Notes: generated from the sequence alone by a model not told the origin. Counted from the first letter of the stretch, positions 39,545 through 48,961 are shown. The stretch: DNA of 62,086 nt from an uncultured Amylibacter sp. (GCA_947497475.1 CANMGS010000006.1:1-62086), one strand, 5' to 3'. Numbers and translations are program-made.

Positions 39545-40231
39545 ATGAAGATCGGAATATTGCAAACGGGTATTGCCCCAGAGAAAATCTCTGAAAAACA
39601 CGGCCAATACCCTGATATGTTTGAACGTTTCCTAAACAACCGTGGATTTGAATTCGATGCTTACAGCGTTGTTAACGCCTGTTTTCCAACATCTGTAAAA
39701 GATGCTGATGGATGGCTCATCACAGGTTCCAGACATGGCGCATATGAAGATCATGCTTGGATTCCCCCTTTAGAAGATTTCATTCGTGCCATTTATGCGG
39801 CTAATATACCTCTGGTGGGTGTTTGCTTTGGCCACCAAATAATTGCCCAAGCCTTAGGCGGTAAAGTTGAGAAATTCAAAAATGGCTGGTCTATTGGGCA
39901 TACAGAATACCAATTGGACGGGTTAGATGAACCGATTGAATTAAACGCATGGCATCAAGATCAAGTTGTTGAGTTGCCAAAGGACGCGCGTGTTATTGGA
40001 TCCAGTGATTTCTGCAAATATGCTGTACTCGCTTATGGTGATAAAGTTCTAACAACTCAGCCACATCCAGAATTTCAAAGCGATGTCATTCAAGGTCTTC
40101 TGGATCACCGCACTGATGGCATTGTTCCGAAAGATTTGGTTCAAGACGCACAATCACGTATAGATAAGCCTATCCAAGCTGAAACAATCGCAGATATGTT
40201 TGCCGATCTTTTTAAACAGTCCGAAACCTAA
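39545..40231 (+). CDS. Class I glutamine amidotransferase-like protein (putative gamma-glutamyl hydrolase)
   Basis: The 228-residue protein has the GATase class I triad: Cys94 in GVCFGHQIIAQALGG, with the His-Glu pair in TQPHPEFQSD. It looks more like free-standing GMP-synthase-type amidotransferases than like E. coli PuuD. It lies 9 bp upstream of a PuuA-like ligase and a PuuB-like oxidase. In the Puu route a hydrolase removes the gamma-glutamyl group at the end, so that role is plausible by context. It is not proven by sequence. Confidence 0.87.
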   Translation: MKIGILQTGIAPEKISEKHGQYPDMFERFLNNRGFEFDAYSVVNACFPTSVKDADGWLITGSRHGAYEDHAWIPPLEDFIRAIYAANIPLVGVCFGHQIIAQALGGKVEKFKNGWSIGHTEYQLDGLDEPIELNAWHQDQVVELPKDARVIGSSDFCKYAVLAYGDKVLTTQPHPEFQSDVIQGLLDHRTDGIVPKDLVQDAQSRIDKPIQAETIADMFADLFKQSET

Positions 40232-40240
40232 GGGGACATT

Positions 40241-41611
40241 ATGAGTACGCAGAACGACTGGCTAGAAAAGCTACCGAAAGCTGCCAAAGAATACATAGCA
40301 GGCCGCAGACTAGAAGAGGTGGAGTGCGTCATTGCTGATACAACTGGCATTGCCCGCGGCAAAGCCATGCCTGCCCTTAAGTTTTCCAGTATGGACAGCA
40401 TGTATATGCCTGACGTGATTTATTACCAAACTGTCACGGGCGGATATGCAGATATTGATGATCTAAAAGATCAATACGTCGAGGGCGATATGGTTTTAAA
40501 GCCTGATTTTTCATCTGCAACAGCTGCACCTTGGACTGGTGATGTGACACTTCAAGTGATCCATGATGTCGAAGACCAAAAAGGCAGGCCAATTCCTATG
40601 GTCCCTCGCAACGTTCTAAAACATGTGGTCAGCTTATATGAAAAAGAAGGCTGGATTCCCGTTGTCGCCCCAGAGATGGAATTTTATCTGGTCAGCCCAA
40701 ACGTAGACCCAAATGTGCCGATTGAACCAATGATCGGTCGCACAGGTCGTCGTGCAGCCAGCCAGCAATCCTATTCCATGTCAGCCGTTGATGAATACGG
40801 CCCTGTCATTGACGATATTTACGATTTTGCCGAAGCCCAAGGTTTAGAGATTGATACGATCATCCAAGAAGGCGGCGGTGGCCAGATTGAAATCAACCTG
40901 AAACATGGTGATCCAGTCAAACTCGCCGACGAAGTGTTTTATTTCAAGCGTTTGATTAAAGAGGCTGCCTTGCGCCACAACTGCTTTGCAACCTTCATGG
41001 CAAAACCTATGGCCGATCAACCAGGCTCTGCGATGCACATACATCACTCTATTGTTGATCCAAAGACAGGTCAAAACCTATTTACGGGCGAAGATGATAA
41101 AGCAACTGATTTACACAGCCAATTTATTGGCGGGTTACAGAAATATCTTCCAGCTGCTTTGCCATTCATTGCGCCTTACGTAAATTCATATCGCCGTTTT
41201 GTCGCCGAATATTCAGCGCCCACAAATTTGGAATGGGCTGCTGACAATCGAACAACAGGCATACGCATCCCCACATCTGGGCCTGCGGCACGCCGCGTTG
41301 AAAACCGTGTTGCAGGTATGGATTGCAATCCATACATCGCAATCGCAGCAAGCCTTGCATGTGGTTATTTGGGCATGAAAAATGCTCTAAAGCCACGCAA
41401 AGCGGCAAAAGGCGTTGCGTACTTTGGGCACAACGAAATGCCTGTTTCCATTCAAGATGCACTTGCCTTGCTAAATGATTGTCCTGAATTGTCAGAAGTT
41501 ATGGGCGATCATTTCGTTAGGATTTACAGCGCCATAAAAACTGCGGAAAATGAAGAATTTCAACAAGTTATCTCGCCTTGGGAGCGCGAACATTTGTTGA
41601 TGAACGTCTAA
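40241..41611 (+). CDS. Glutamine synthetase family protein, gamma-glutamylputrescine synthetase-like
   Basis: The 456-residue protein has GS-type catalytic motifs: VAPEMEFYLV, EGGGGQIEINLKHGDP, GSAMHIHHS, and NRTTGIRIPTSGPAARRVENRVAGMDCNPY. The N-terminus is reduced to the short beta-grasp typical of PuuA rather than GlnA. PuuA-like enzymes join glutamate to the amino group of putrescine or related amines with ATP. The PuuB-like gene starts on the last A of its stop (TAATG) and the GATase gene lies 9 bp upstream, so the three form an operon. The amine is uncertain. Confidence 0.9.
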   Translation: MSTQNDWLEKLPKAAKEYIAGRRLEEVECVIADTTGIARGKAMPALKFSSMDSMYMPDVIYYQTVTGGYADIDDLKDQYVEGDMVLKPDFSSATAAPWTGDVTLQVIHDVEDQKGRPIPMVPRNVLKHVVSLYEKEGWIPVVAPEMEFYLVSPNVDPNVPIEPMIGRTGRRAASQQSYSMSAVDEYGPVIDDIYDFAEAQGLEIDTIIQEGGGGQIEINLKHGDPVKLADEVFYFKRLIKEAALRHNCFATFMAKPMADQPGSAMHIHHSIVDPKTGQNLFTGEDDKATDLHSQFIGGLQKYLPAALPFIAPYVNSYRRFVAEYSAPTNLEWAADNRTTGIRIPTSGPAARRVENRVAGMDCNPYIAIAASLACGYLGMKNALKPRKAAKGVAYFGHNEMPVSIQDALALLNDCPELSEVMGDHFVRIYSAIKTAENEEFQQVISPWEREHLLMNV

Positions 41612-42918
41612 TGGACCTGCTGCACGCAAATGACGCTTTAGGCCAATACCCCAGCAGTTGGTATGCAGCGACGGCAAACAGCATAACGCAGCTCCCTTCC
41701 CTAGAAGGTAATTTACGAGCAGATGTCTGCATCATCGGTGGTGGCTATACAGGGTTGTCGGCAAGCATCCATCTTGCACAAGCAGGCTTTTCAGTTGCTT
41801 TACTAGAAGCCCACCGCGTTGGTTGGGGAGCTTCTGGGCGCAATGGCGGTCAATTGGGCAGCGGTCATAATCGCGAACAGGATTATCTGGAAAAAATACT
41901 TGGATTAGATGCCGCAAAACAGCTTTGGGATATCGCCCTAGAGGCTACCGAAACGACGCGCGACTTAATTAAGACACACGATATTCAATGCGATCTGCGT
42001 AACGGTGTTGCCCATGCAAATTGGCATGCATCAGATGTCACCGAAGACCATGAATATATTGAGAAATTACAGCGCGATTATAATTATAAACATATCAGCG
42101 CATTAGATTATGACCAAATACGTACCTTGATCGGATCAGAGGCATATCACGGCGGTTCATTGGACATGGGCGCTGCCCACCTTCACCCATTGAATTATGC
42201 GTTGGGCTTAGCGCAAGCGGCAACAAATGCTGGCGTTCAAATCTATGAAACATCCGAAGTAACAAACGTTAAAAGTGCTTCAAACCATAAAGTACATACG
42301 GCAAAGGGCCAAGTTTCTGCAAACCACGTAATTTATGCCTGCAACGGTTATCTTGGGAAATTAGAGGGTAAAACAGCCGCAAAAGTGATGCCAATCAACA
42401 ACTTTATTGCGGCAACAGAACCCTTAGGGCAAGAAATCGCTGAACAATTGATTGCGCAAGACGTCGCAGTCGCAGACAGCAAATTCGTTGTAAATTACTT
42501 TAGGCGCAGTGCAGATAATCGACTTCTTTTTGGCGGTGGCGAAACCTACGGGTACCGTTTCCCCAAAGATATAAAGTCACTAGTCAGCAAACCTATGCTC
42601 GAAGTGTATCCGCAACTAAAGGGCGTAAAAATAGACTATGCATGGGGTGGCACACTTGGCATCACAATGAATAGAATGCCTAGCTTTCAAAGACTTACAG
42701 CCACATCATATTCGCTATCAGGATATTCTGGTCACGGTGTTGGTATGGCAACAATGGCAGGAAAAATTGTAGCACGCGCTATTCAAGGCAATGCGGAACA
42801 GTTTGACGCCATGGCAAATGTACCAATTTCAAACTTCCCAGGTGGCGTACATTTACGCTGGCCGGGGTTGGTTTTAGCGATGAGTTGGTACGCTTTACGC
42901 GACAGGTTTGGGCTTTAA
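41611..42918 (+). CDS. FAD-dependent oxidoreductase, gamma-glutamylputrescine oxidase-like
   Basis: The 435-residue protein has the DAO-family N-terminal pattern: QYPSSWYAATAN, then DVCIIGGGYTGLSASIHLAQAGFSVALLEA and VGWGASGRNGGQ. Near the C-terminus it has YSLSGYSGHGVGMATMAGK. PuuB-like enzymes oxidise the gamma-glutamyl amine to an aldehyde and release ammonia and hydrogen peroxide. The ATG at 41611 overlaps the stop of the PuuA-like gene, which decides the start over an upstream in-frame codon at 41578. No aldehyde dehydrogenase (PuuC) follows. That step may be encoded elsewhere. Confidence 0.9.
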   Translation: MDLLHANDALGQYPSSWYAATANSITQLPSLEGNLRADVCIIGGGYTGLSASIHLAQAGFSVALLEAHRVGWGASGRNGGQLGSGHNREQDYLEKILGLDAAKQLWDIALEATETTRDLIKTHDIQCDLRNGVAHANWHASDVTEDHEYIEKLQRDYNYKHISALDYDQIRTLIGSEAYHGGSLDMGAAHLHPLNYALGLAQAATNAGVQIYETSEVTNVKSASNHKVHTAKGQVSANHVIYACNGYLGKLEGKTAAKVMPINNFIAATEPLGQEIAEQLIAQDVAVADSKFVVNYFRRSADNRLLFGGGETYGYRFPKDIKSLVSKPMLEVYPQLKGVKIDYAWGGTLGITMNRMPSFQRLTATSYSLSGYSGHGVGMATMAGKIVARAIQGNAEQFDAMANVPISNFPGGVHLRWPGLVLAMSWYALRDRFGL

Positions 42919-43020
42919 TTCGCCAGTAATATCACCGTTACAATAATCCAGTAGTGACAGCATAATTTTATACATCTATAAAAACCGAAACTGAGTTTCG
43001 GAAAATACGAAGGAAATATT

Positions 43021-44202
43021 ATGCTGAAAAGAAACCTCCATAAAGCAGAGCCAATTCCTGCTGAGGCGCGTGAGTATATTGATGCATTGTTAGAAAGTGG
43101 CGACTTGTTTCGCTATCACGCTTCACAAGATGCTCCTGTTACCCTTCTTGAACAAGAATTCGCAGATTTAATGGGGGTAAAATACGCCCTAGCAGTCGCA
43201 TCCTGTTCAGCCGCATTATTCTTAACATTACGTGCTTTGGAACTTTCCGATAAAGCCAAGGTTCTGATCCCAGCCTTTACGTTCGCAGCAGTTCCTTCGG
43301 CTGTCGTACACGCTGGTTGTACGCCAGTATTGGTCGAAGTGAATGATAATTACCGTATCGATATCGAAGACTTCACAGAGAAATTCACAGATGACATCGA
43401 GGCTGTTCTAATCAGCCACATGCGTGGGCACACATCCGATATGGATGCAATCAAAGCACTTTGCAATGAAAAAGACATCCCATTGATTGAAGATGCAGCA
43501 CACTCATTGGGCACGACTTGGCATGATGAAAAAATCGGCACGATCGGCAAGGCTGGATGTTTCAGCTTTCAGTCCTATAAGTTGGTCAATGGTGGCGAAG
43601 GCGGTATCATGATCACGGATGATGCAGATATGATTGCACGCTGTGTTATCATGTCAGGTGCTTATGAAAATAACTGGCAAAAGCATGGCTTAGATTGCAA
43701 TGCCTTTAGCAAATACCAAAACGAGCTTCCTCTATACAACACACGGATGAGCAACCTTGCGGCTGCAGTGATCCGTCCACAGTTGTCACAGGTAAAACGC
43801 CGCGCGGATGATGGTCTTCGCAATCATGATACCCTTGCAGATCAACTGAATAAGTCTCCATTCATCGCTGTGCCAGATGCCTTAGAACCTGAAAAACGTG
43901 CACCAGACAGCTTGCAGTTCAACCTTGTTGATTTTACGGATTCTGAAGCACGCGCATTTATGGCGGAAACTCATCTAAGAGGTGTTCCTGTCAGCATCTT
44001 CGGCCTACACGAAGGCAATGCCCGCGCGTTTTGGAACTGGAAATTTTTGGGTGACGCACCTGAGTTGCCGAAAACACGGAAAATGCTATCGCGCGCATGC
44101 GATGTCAGATTACCTGCAACGTTATCACAAGATGAGCTCGCAACGATTGCTGATGTCATCCTAACCTCTGCAGATCAAGTAAAGTCATCTAAAGCAGCCT
44201 GA
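43021..44202 (+). CDS. DegT/DnrJ/EryC1-family PLP aminotransferase
   Basis: The 393-residue protein has the DegT fold: YALAVASCSAALFLTLRAL, LIPAFTFAAVPSAVVHAGC, IEDAAHSLG, and the PLP lysine Lys187 in CFSFQSYKLVNGGEGG. Most members aminate keto-sugars or cyclitols, but here there are no sugar-nucleotide genes. The neighbours are amine and amino-acid oxidases, so an amino-acid-like or taurine-like substrate is possible. GAAGGAA lies shortly before the ATG. It is convergent with the LysR gene, and a hairpin overlaps its stop. Confidence 0.88.
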   Translation: MLKRNLHKAEPIPAEAREYIDALLESGDLFRYHASQDAPVTLLEQEFADLMGVKYALAVASCSAALFLTLRALELSDKAKVLIPAFTFAAVPSAVVHAGCTPVLVEVNDNYRIDIEDFTEKFTDDIEAVLISHMRGHTSDMDAIKALCNEKDIPLIEDAAHSLGTTWHDEKIGTIGKAGCFSFQSYKLVNGGEGGIMITDDADMIARCVIMSGAYENNWQKHGLDCNAFSKYQNELPLYNTRMSNLAAAVIRPQLSQVKRRADDGLRNHDTLADQLNKSPFIAVPDALEPEKRAPDSLQFNLVDFTDSEARAFMAETHLRGVPVSIFGLHEGNARAFWNWKFLGDAPELPKTRKMLSRACDVRLPATLSQDELATIADVILTSADQVKSSKAA

Positions 44203-44219
44203 TAATCATCAGGCTCTTT
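44196..44219 (+). terminator. Hairpin terminator after the DegT-type aminotransferase
   Basis: AGCCTGAT pairs with ATCAGGCT around a 4-nt loop (AATC), followed by CTTTA. The left arm includes the last bases of the coding sequence. The T run is short, so termination strength is uncertain. The LysR gene ends 7 bp further on the other strand. Confidence 0.6.
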
Positions 44220-44225
44220 AGCTCA

Positions 44226-45173
44226 TTATTCTTGAATAAGAAGCTTTTCACGCATCCATGGAAACTTCGTTAAGCATGGTTCCACAACCATTTCTTCAAC
44301 TATGGGGCGAATTTGCTGTGCAATATCGCTTGGAACAGTGTCCAGCACGCCTTTACGTGCAATCAGTGAAATAGACCGTGACAATTCTTTAAACGGCAAA
44401 GGCATGATATCTACATCATCATGAAAACGGCGCGCGCGCATATAACCCAGCGATGTTGTTATCGTCCAACCTGATCCTGCTGATACCATGCACAAAATGG
44501 CATGATAGCTGTCAAATTCGAATTTATTCGGCAGATTAATCCTTTGACGAGACAAATGTGCTTCAATTTGCCGACCCATCATTTGACGCGATGAATAGCG
44601 AATGAATGGCAACGTCAACAATTGCGATAAAATATCGCCTGAAGGATCAACCACACCTTTGGGAACAGCTACAACAAATGGTTCTGTAAGAATGGGGTGC
44701 ACTTCCATCCAATCGGCAGTGATGTCCAAATCAGCAGCCACAACCACATCCATAAAGCGCGATTCCAGATCTGATGCCAAACGGTAGCTTGAACCACTTT
44801 CCAATAAGAATTGGCATCCCGTCAACTTCTTGGATAATCCAGCCATCAAAGTTGGAGTTACATCTGCATCAAAGTCATCAATCATACCCAAACGCAGACG
44901 GATCATTTGACTGTAGTTAAAAACCGCCAACTCCGCCTTGGCTTGCGTTGCCTCAGCTAAAATCGATTCAGCACGACGCAAAAACAGCGCACCCGCTGAT
45001 GTCAGTTCCATTGGACGCGAAGACCTGTTCAATAACAACACGCCAAGCGCCGCTTCCAAGTTGGTCAATTGCTGAGAAACAGATGATGGGCTTGCATTCA
45101 AACGTTTCGCGGCCAAAGAAATTGTTCCTTCTTCAACCGCAGCGACGAAAATTTCGACCGCCCACAATGTCAT
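44226..45173 (-). CDS. LysR-family transcriptional regulator
   Basis: The protein (315 residues from the ATG at 45173) has an N-terminal LysR helix-turn-helix, AVEIFVAAVEEGTISLAAKRLNASPSSVSQQLTNLEAALGVLLLNRSSRPMELT, and a C-terminal periplasmic-binding-type effector domain. AGGA lies 4-5 nt before 45173, and LysR proteins usually start only a few residues before the helix. In-frame ATGs at 45194 and 45209 are alternatives. It diverges from the DadA-like gene, with an inverted repeat in between that could be its operator, and converges with the aminotransferase gene. Confidence 0.9.
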   Translation of the reverse strand: MTLWAVEIFVAAVEEGTISLAAKRLNASPSSVSQQLTNLEAALGVLLLNRSSRPMELTSAGALFLRRAESILAEATQAKAELAVFNYSQMIRLRLGMIDDFDADVTPTLMAGLSKKLTGCQFLLESGSSYRLASDLESRFMDVVVAADLDITADWMEVHPILTEPFVVAVPKGVVDPSGDILSQLLTLPFIRYSSRQMMGRQIEAHLSRQRINLPNKFEFDSYHAILCMVSAGSGWTITTSLGYMRARRFHDDVDIMPLPFKELSRSISLIARKGVLDTVPSDIAQQIRPIVEEMVVEPCLTKFPWMREKLLIQE

Positions 45174-45313
45174 TTTTCCTGGTATATCAACCATAATCGG
45201 CAACCCCATACTACGCCTACAAGCGGCTTTGGCCCAACATACCCTTATATGATCTGTACGAAATAAGGTAAAACATGCGCATATCAATTGATTATGTCAC
45301 ATACTTATCCTTG

Positions 45314-45335
45314 TATAATACAGTCAATTTACTGT
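45314..45335. promoter_or_regulatory. Candidate LysR operator and -10 box
   Basis: TATAAT at 45314-45319 is directly followed by ACAGTCAATTTACTGT, a perfect 5-bp inverted repeat with a 6-bp AT-rich spacer. It lies in the divergent region between the LysR and DadA-like genes, about 100 bp before the latter. The layout fits a LysR binding site. The -35 box is not convincing. Confidence 0.4.
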
Positions 45336-45431
45336 TGGCACAACCATGACTAACATCGCCTTTAAAGGTTTAAAGTTTTCCATATAACAGCGTCATTGAC
45401 AGCTCGTTAGGTTTAAGACAAAGCTGCATGA

Positions 45432-46667
45432 ATGGGACAGAACATACTTGTTATTGGCGCAGGCATTACGGGTGTTTGTATTGCAGAAAACCTGCGTCGC
45501 GCAGGACAAATGGTTACATTGATTGACCGCGTTCCTCCTGGTGATCCAGCACAGACATCTTATGGTAATGCAGGCATTCTGGCACGTGAAGCTGTTGGAC
45601 CAATCCTTGATCTTACAATGTTACCGCAACTTCCCAAATGGTTGTTGATGAAAAACAGCCCTGTGAACCTTAGGTGGTCTTATATATTCAAACTCATACC
45701 GTGGGTCATACCAGTCCTACGAAATGCCACCAAAGACCGTATGGCACACACGGTTCATGCGATGAACGAATTGGTTTACGATACAGTCGACCAACACATA
45801 AACTTAACCAAAGATACAGATGCAGCACACTTTATCAAAAAGGGTGAATTTACGTTTCTATACCCTTCAAAGTCTAACTATTTATCTGATGCTTACATAA
45901 ACGATCTAAAAAAATCTGTGGGCGTAGAATGGATCGAGCGTGACATCATTGATCTTAAGCAGCGCGACCCTGCCTTGGGGGACGCATATAAATTTGGCGC
46001 TTCGTTCCAAAACCATGGCTGGCTAACGGACCCTGCTGGTTATGTTGCCAGTATTGCACAGCATTTTACAGCCAATGGCGGAACTTTTTTACAAAAAGAG
46101 GTTGTAGACATTGGTGCAGATCACGTCACATACAAGGACGGCTCAGTACAATCTGCCGACACGATCATTCTGGCCACAGGAGCATGGTCAAAAAAATTGG
46201 CAAAAACCTTTGGGCATAAAATACCCCTGCAAGGGGAGCGTGGTTATCATATCATGCTAAGTAACCCCAGCTATAAACCCGACCAACCTTACCTTGTAAC
46301 AGATGCGAAATTTGGCCTTACACCTATGGCACAGGGTTTGCGGTGCGCAGGTACAACCGAGTTTGCACCATTAGATTCAGAACCTTCAACGACCCCACTT
46401 CATTACTTAGAAGACAGCATAAAACGTGTTTACCCCGATCTCATTTGGGAAAAAACCGAAACATGGATGGGATCACGCCCAACTCTATCTGATAGTCTAC
46501 CAATGTTTGGACGCACAAAATCGGCCCCCAATATCATCTATGCCTTTGGTGGTCAGCATTTGGGAATAACAATGGGCCCCAAAGTTGGACAAATCATTAG
46601 AGATATCGTTTTAGACAAACCAACAAACATTGATTTGTCGCCTTATGCAATAGATCGTTTTGACTGA
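45432..46667 (+). CDS. FAD-dependent D-amino acid dehydrogenase-like oxidoreductase
   Basis: The 411-residue protein has the N-terminal FAD motif ILVIGAGITGVCIAENLRRAG and the DadA-like TSYGNAGILA. In the middle it has GWLTDPAGYVASIAQHF and LQGERGYHIML, and near the C-terminus FGGQHLGITMGP. DadA-type enzymes oxidise D-amino acids (or related amines) to keto acids and feed electrons to the respiratory chain. No racemase is adjacent. It has only a weak ribosome site. It diverges from the LysR gene, which probably controls it. The stop abuts that of the convergent small exported protein gene. Confidence 0.9.
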   Translation: MGQNILVIGAGITGVCIAENLRRAGQMVTLIDRVPPGDPAQTSYGNAGILAREAVGPILDLTMLPQLPKWLLMKNSPVNLRWSYIFKLIPWVIPVLRNATKDRMAHTVHAMNELVYDTVDQHINLTKDTDAAHFIKKGEFTFLYPSKSNYLSDAYINDLKKSVGVEWIERDIIDLKQRDPALGDAYKFGASFQNHGWLTDPAGYVASIAQHFTANGGTFLQKEVVDIGADHVTYKDGSVQSADTIILATGAWSKKLAKTFGHKIPLQGERGYHIMLSNPSYKPDQPYLVTDAKFGLTPMAQGLRCAGTTEFAPLDSEPSTTPLHYLEDSIKRVYPDLIWEKTETWMGSRPTLSDSLPMFGRTKSAPNIIYAFGGQHLGITMGPKVGQIIRDIVLDKPTNIDLSPYAIDRFD

Positions 46668-47072
46668 TTATTGGATTTGAATGGCTTTACGATCATAGCT
46701 AATCATATCTGTCAAACCATCATCATATGTAATTTTTACCGAGACATTCTTAATCGATTTCAGCTCAAAGCCAGTATAAATCATTTGTTCAGGTGGCAAT
46801 GCCATGGGATTTGCCGCAGTCTTATCACAAGACACAAAAGTCCATGTTTTATCTACAGCAGTTGAATTCACACTGTATTGGATTTTTGTCAAACCACAGC
46901 GCCATGTCAAAAGATGCGTGAAATACAACAGGTCACGCCCATCCCACTCGCGTACGGCAACCCATTGTTTTTTTGTAATATCTAATATTGGCCGCACCTT
47001 AGAAGCATCCAACATTTGTGCAGATGCAACATTTGGTATTGTCAGAAACATAAGAAGCAACAAACGTTTCAT
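46668..47072 (-). CDS. Small exported protein of unknown function
   Basis: The 134-residue protein starts MKRLLLLMFLTIPNVASA, a clear signal peptide. The mature part (QWVAVREWDGRDLLYFTHLLTWRCGL, WTFVSCDK) looks beta-rich with two cysteines that could pair, and I do not recognise a family. A run of six G lies 7 nt before the ATG at 47072; the frame to 47168 adds an implausible leader. Its stop codon is immediately adjacent to that of the DadA-like gene on the other strand. Confidence 0.8.
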   Translation of the reverse strand: MKRLLLLMFLTIPNVASAQMLDASKVRPILDITKKQWVAVREWDGRDLLYFTHLLTWRCGLTKIQYSVNSTAVDKTWTFVSCDKTAANPMALPPEQMIYTGFELKSIKNVSVKITYDDGLTDMISYDRKAIQIQ

Positions 47073-47161
47073 ATAAAATCCCCCCGAATAGTATCTACAG
47101 CATTCCAATTTTTCACGTCTATGTCTATACATTAGAAAACAAAACAAATTACGAGCATCCA

Positions 47162-48151
47162 GTGGCAAATAAATTCAATGTTTTCGCGATCATACAAGGT
47201 GGACGGCTCCAATACGAAGCTATCGCTTTTGCTGCAACATTTCGTCACAAGCACCCAAATTTCAAAGGCCGCCTCATCTTTGGTGAACCACAACACACCG
47301 AAAACTGGAATTACGATCCGACCATCGACAGTGATGACGTGCGCCGCATCCTTGCCAGCTTTGATGCCGAGATCATCCCTTTCGACAATCGTGTCTTTGG
47401 CAGTGATTACCCCTATGGCAATAAAATTGTTGGTTTAACCGCTTTGCCAAAAGGCGAACCATTTGTGTTCTTTGATACGGACACAGTATTCATGGGACGC
47501 TTAAACGAGGTCGACTTTGATTTTGACCGTCCCGCCGCATCAATGCGCCGTACAAACACATGGCCACAAATTGATCTTTATGGGCCCGGTTATGCCGACA
47601 CTTGGAAATCGCTTTACGATAAATTCGATCTGGATTTCGAAAACTCCTTAGATATGACAAAACCCGATGAATATTGGGAACGCTATATGTATTTCAACGC
47701 AGGCTGGTTCTTTTATAAATGCCCGCATGAATTTGCAGATCATTTCTTGCACTATGCCACAGAAATCATGCGTGATCCTCCCCATGAGGTTTGCACCCAA
47801 GAATTCAATCCATGGTTAGATCAAGTCGCACTCCCTCTTGTGATCAGTAAACTTGGCGGTGGTCGCCCAACAGAGTCGCAGTTACAGTTGGATGGTGAGA
47901 TTGCCTGTCATTACAGAACTCTACCGTTACTTTATGCGCGCGAATCCGATGAAGCTATTGAAGCATTAGAGCGTGCTGTTTCCCCAAACAAAATCAAGAA
48001 AGTGATGAAGAAATCCGAAGCGTACCGCAAGATCGTATTTCAACAAAAAGGCCGCGAAATCATCCGCGAAATGTTCGACCGCGATAACTTACCACGTAAA
48101 GAACAAGCTATTCGCCAACGCATCAAAAAACGCAACCTATGGCTACGCTAA
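47162..48151 (+). CDS. GT-A-fold glycosyltransferase-like protein
   Basis: The 329-residue protein starts at a GTG, giving MANKFNVFAIIQGGRLQYEA. It has FVFFDTDTVFMG, a DxD-like motif typical of nucleotide-sugar binding in GT-A glycosyltransferases, and a YFNAGWFFYK segment as in family 8-type enzymes. The C-terminal ~60 residues are basic (IKKVMKKSEAYRK, RQRIKKRNLWLR). It has no signal peptide or membrane helix and stands alone without other polysaccharide genes. The acceptor is unknown. I recognise the type from Rhodobacteraceae but not a named function. Confidence 0.77.
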   Translation: MANKFNVFAIIQGGRLQYEAIAFAATFRHKHPNFKGRLIFGEPQHTENWNYDPTIDSDDVRRILASFDAEIIPFDNRVFGSDYPYGNKIVGLTALPKGEPFVFFDTDTVFMGRLNEVDFDFDRPAASMRRTNTWPQIDLYGPGYADTWKSLYDKFDLDFENSLDMTKPDEYWERYMYFNAGWFFYKCPHEFADHFLHYATEIMRDPPHEVCTQEFNPWLDQVALPLVISKLGGGRPTESQLQLDGEIACHYRTLPLLYARESDEAIEALERAVSPNKIKKVMKKSEAYRKIVFQQKGREIIREMFDRDNLPRKEQAIRQRIKKRNLWLR

Positions 48152-48154
48152 AGC

Positions 48155-48178
48155 AAGGCGCCACAAAAGCGACGCCTT
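48155..48178. terminator. Weak hairpin between convergent genes
   Basis: AAGGCG pairs with CGCCTT across a 12-nt loop between the glycosyltransferase-like gene and the fasciclin gene. No T run follows in either direction, so this is only a candidate. Confidence 0.3.
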
Positions 48179-48185
48179 AGCAATC

Positions 48186-48698
48186 TTAGTGGCAATCTGG
48201 GCGCGTACCTGGCAGCAACACTTTGTCGATCACATGGATCACACCATTGTCGGCCTGAATGTCTGCAATCACCACATTTGCAACCTCACCAGAACCATCT
48301 GCAACCGTCACACCTGATGCTGATGAATTGATGCACAACCGTTCGCTTGCCAAAATTGGTTTCACATACATAGACCCGCTTGGCAGCATACCACTTGTCA
48401 ATTTGCGATCATCAACATGGTACAAAAGTACATTCGTCAACTGATCTTTGTTTTCAGGCTTTAACAAAGTTTCAACAGTGCCTTCTGGCAATGCAGCAAA
48501 AGCATCGTTCACAGGCGCAAACACAGTCAAATGGCCTGGGCTGTTTAGCGTATCCACCAAGCCAGCGGCAGAAGCAGCAGCAACCAATGTAGTAAAGCGA
48601 TCATCATTGCTCGCAATCTCTGCAATCGTTGCCGCTTTTGCAGCAACACCAGCACATACAACACTTGCAGCCAAAGCTGTCATCTTAAAGAATTTCAT
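48186..48698 (-). CDS. Exported fasciclin (FAS1) domain protein
   Basis: The 170-residue protein has a signal peptide (MKFFKMTALAASVVCAGVAAKA) and then one FAS1 domain. Both signature regions are visible: HLTVFAPVNDAFAALPEGTVETLL with LTNVLLYHVDD (H1 region), and NGVIHVIDKVLLPG (H2). A pair of cysteines (RLCINS and PDCH) could form a disulfide. FAS1 proteins mediate adhesion or serve as periplasmic or extracellular scaffolds. AGGAGA lies before the ATG at 48698. It is convergent with the glycosyltransferase-like gene. Confidence 0.93.
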   Translation of the reverse strand: MKFFKMTALAASVVCAGVAAKAATIAEIASNDDRFTTLVAAASAAGLVDTLNSPGHLTVFAPVNDAFAALPEGTVETLLKPENKDQLTNVLLYHVDDRKLTSGMLPSGSMYVKPILASERLCINSSASGVTVADGSGEVANVVIADIQADNGVIHVIDKVLLPGTRPDCH

Positions 48699-48961
48699 AA
48701 TTATCTCCTGTTGGTTTCGAATTTGTATGATGGATACGCACACGCCAACGGGACTGGATCACTGCCGCCCATATAAAATTCCCCAACTATAAAAACATGA
48801 AACCCAAGTGATCCATTTCACATAAGATCACGTACAGGCGAGAGGTATAATTTAGCTTAATTATTAAAATTCAATACCTTAAATTAATATTGAGCTTAAT
48901 TACCTAATTGCAAAGTATCGCTAAAAAGTTCAAAATTAACAATTATCACGTTTTTGTGATA

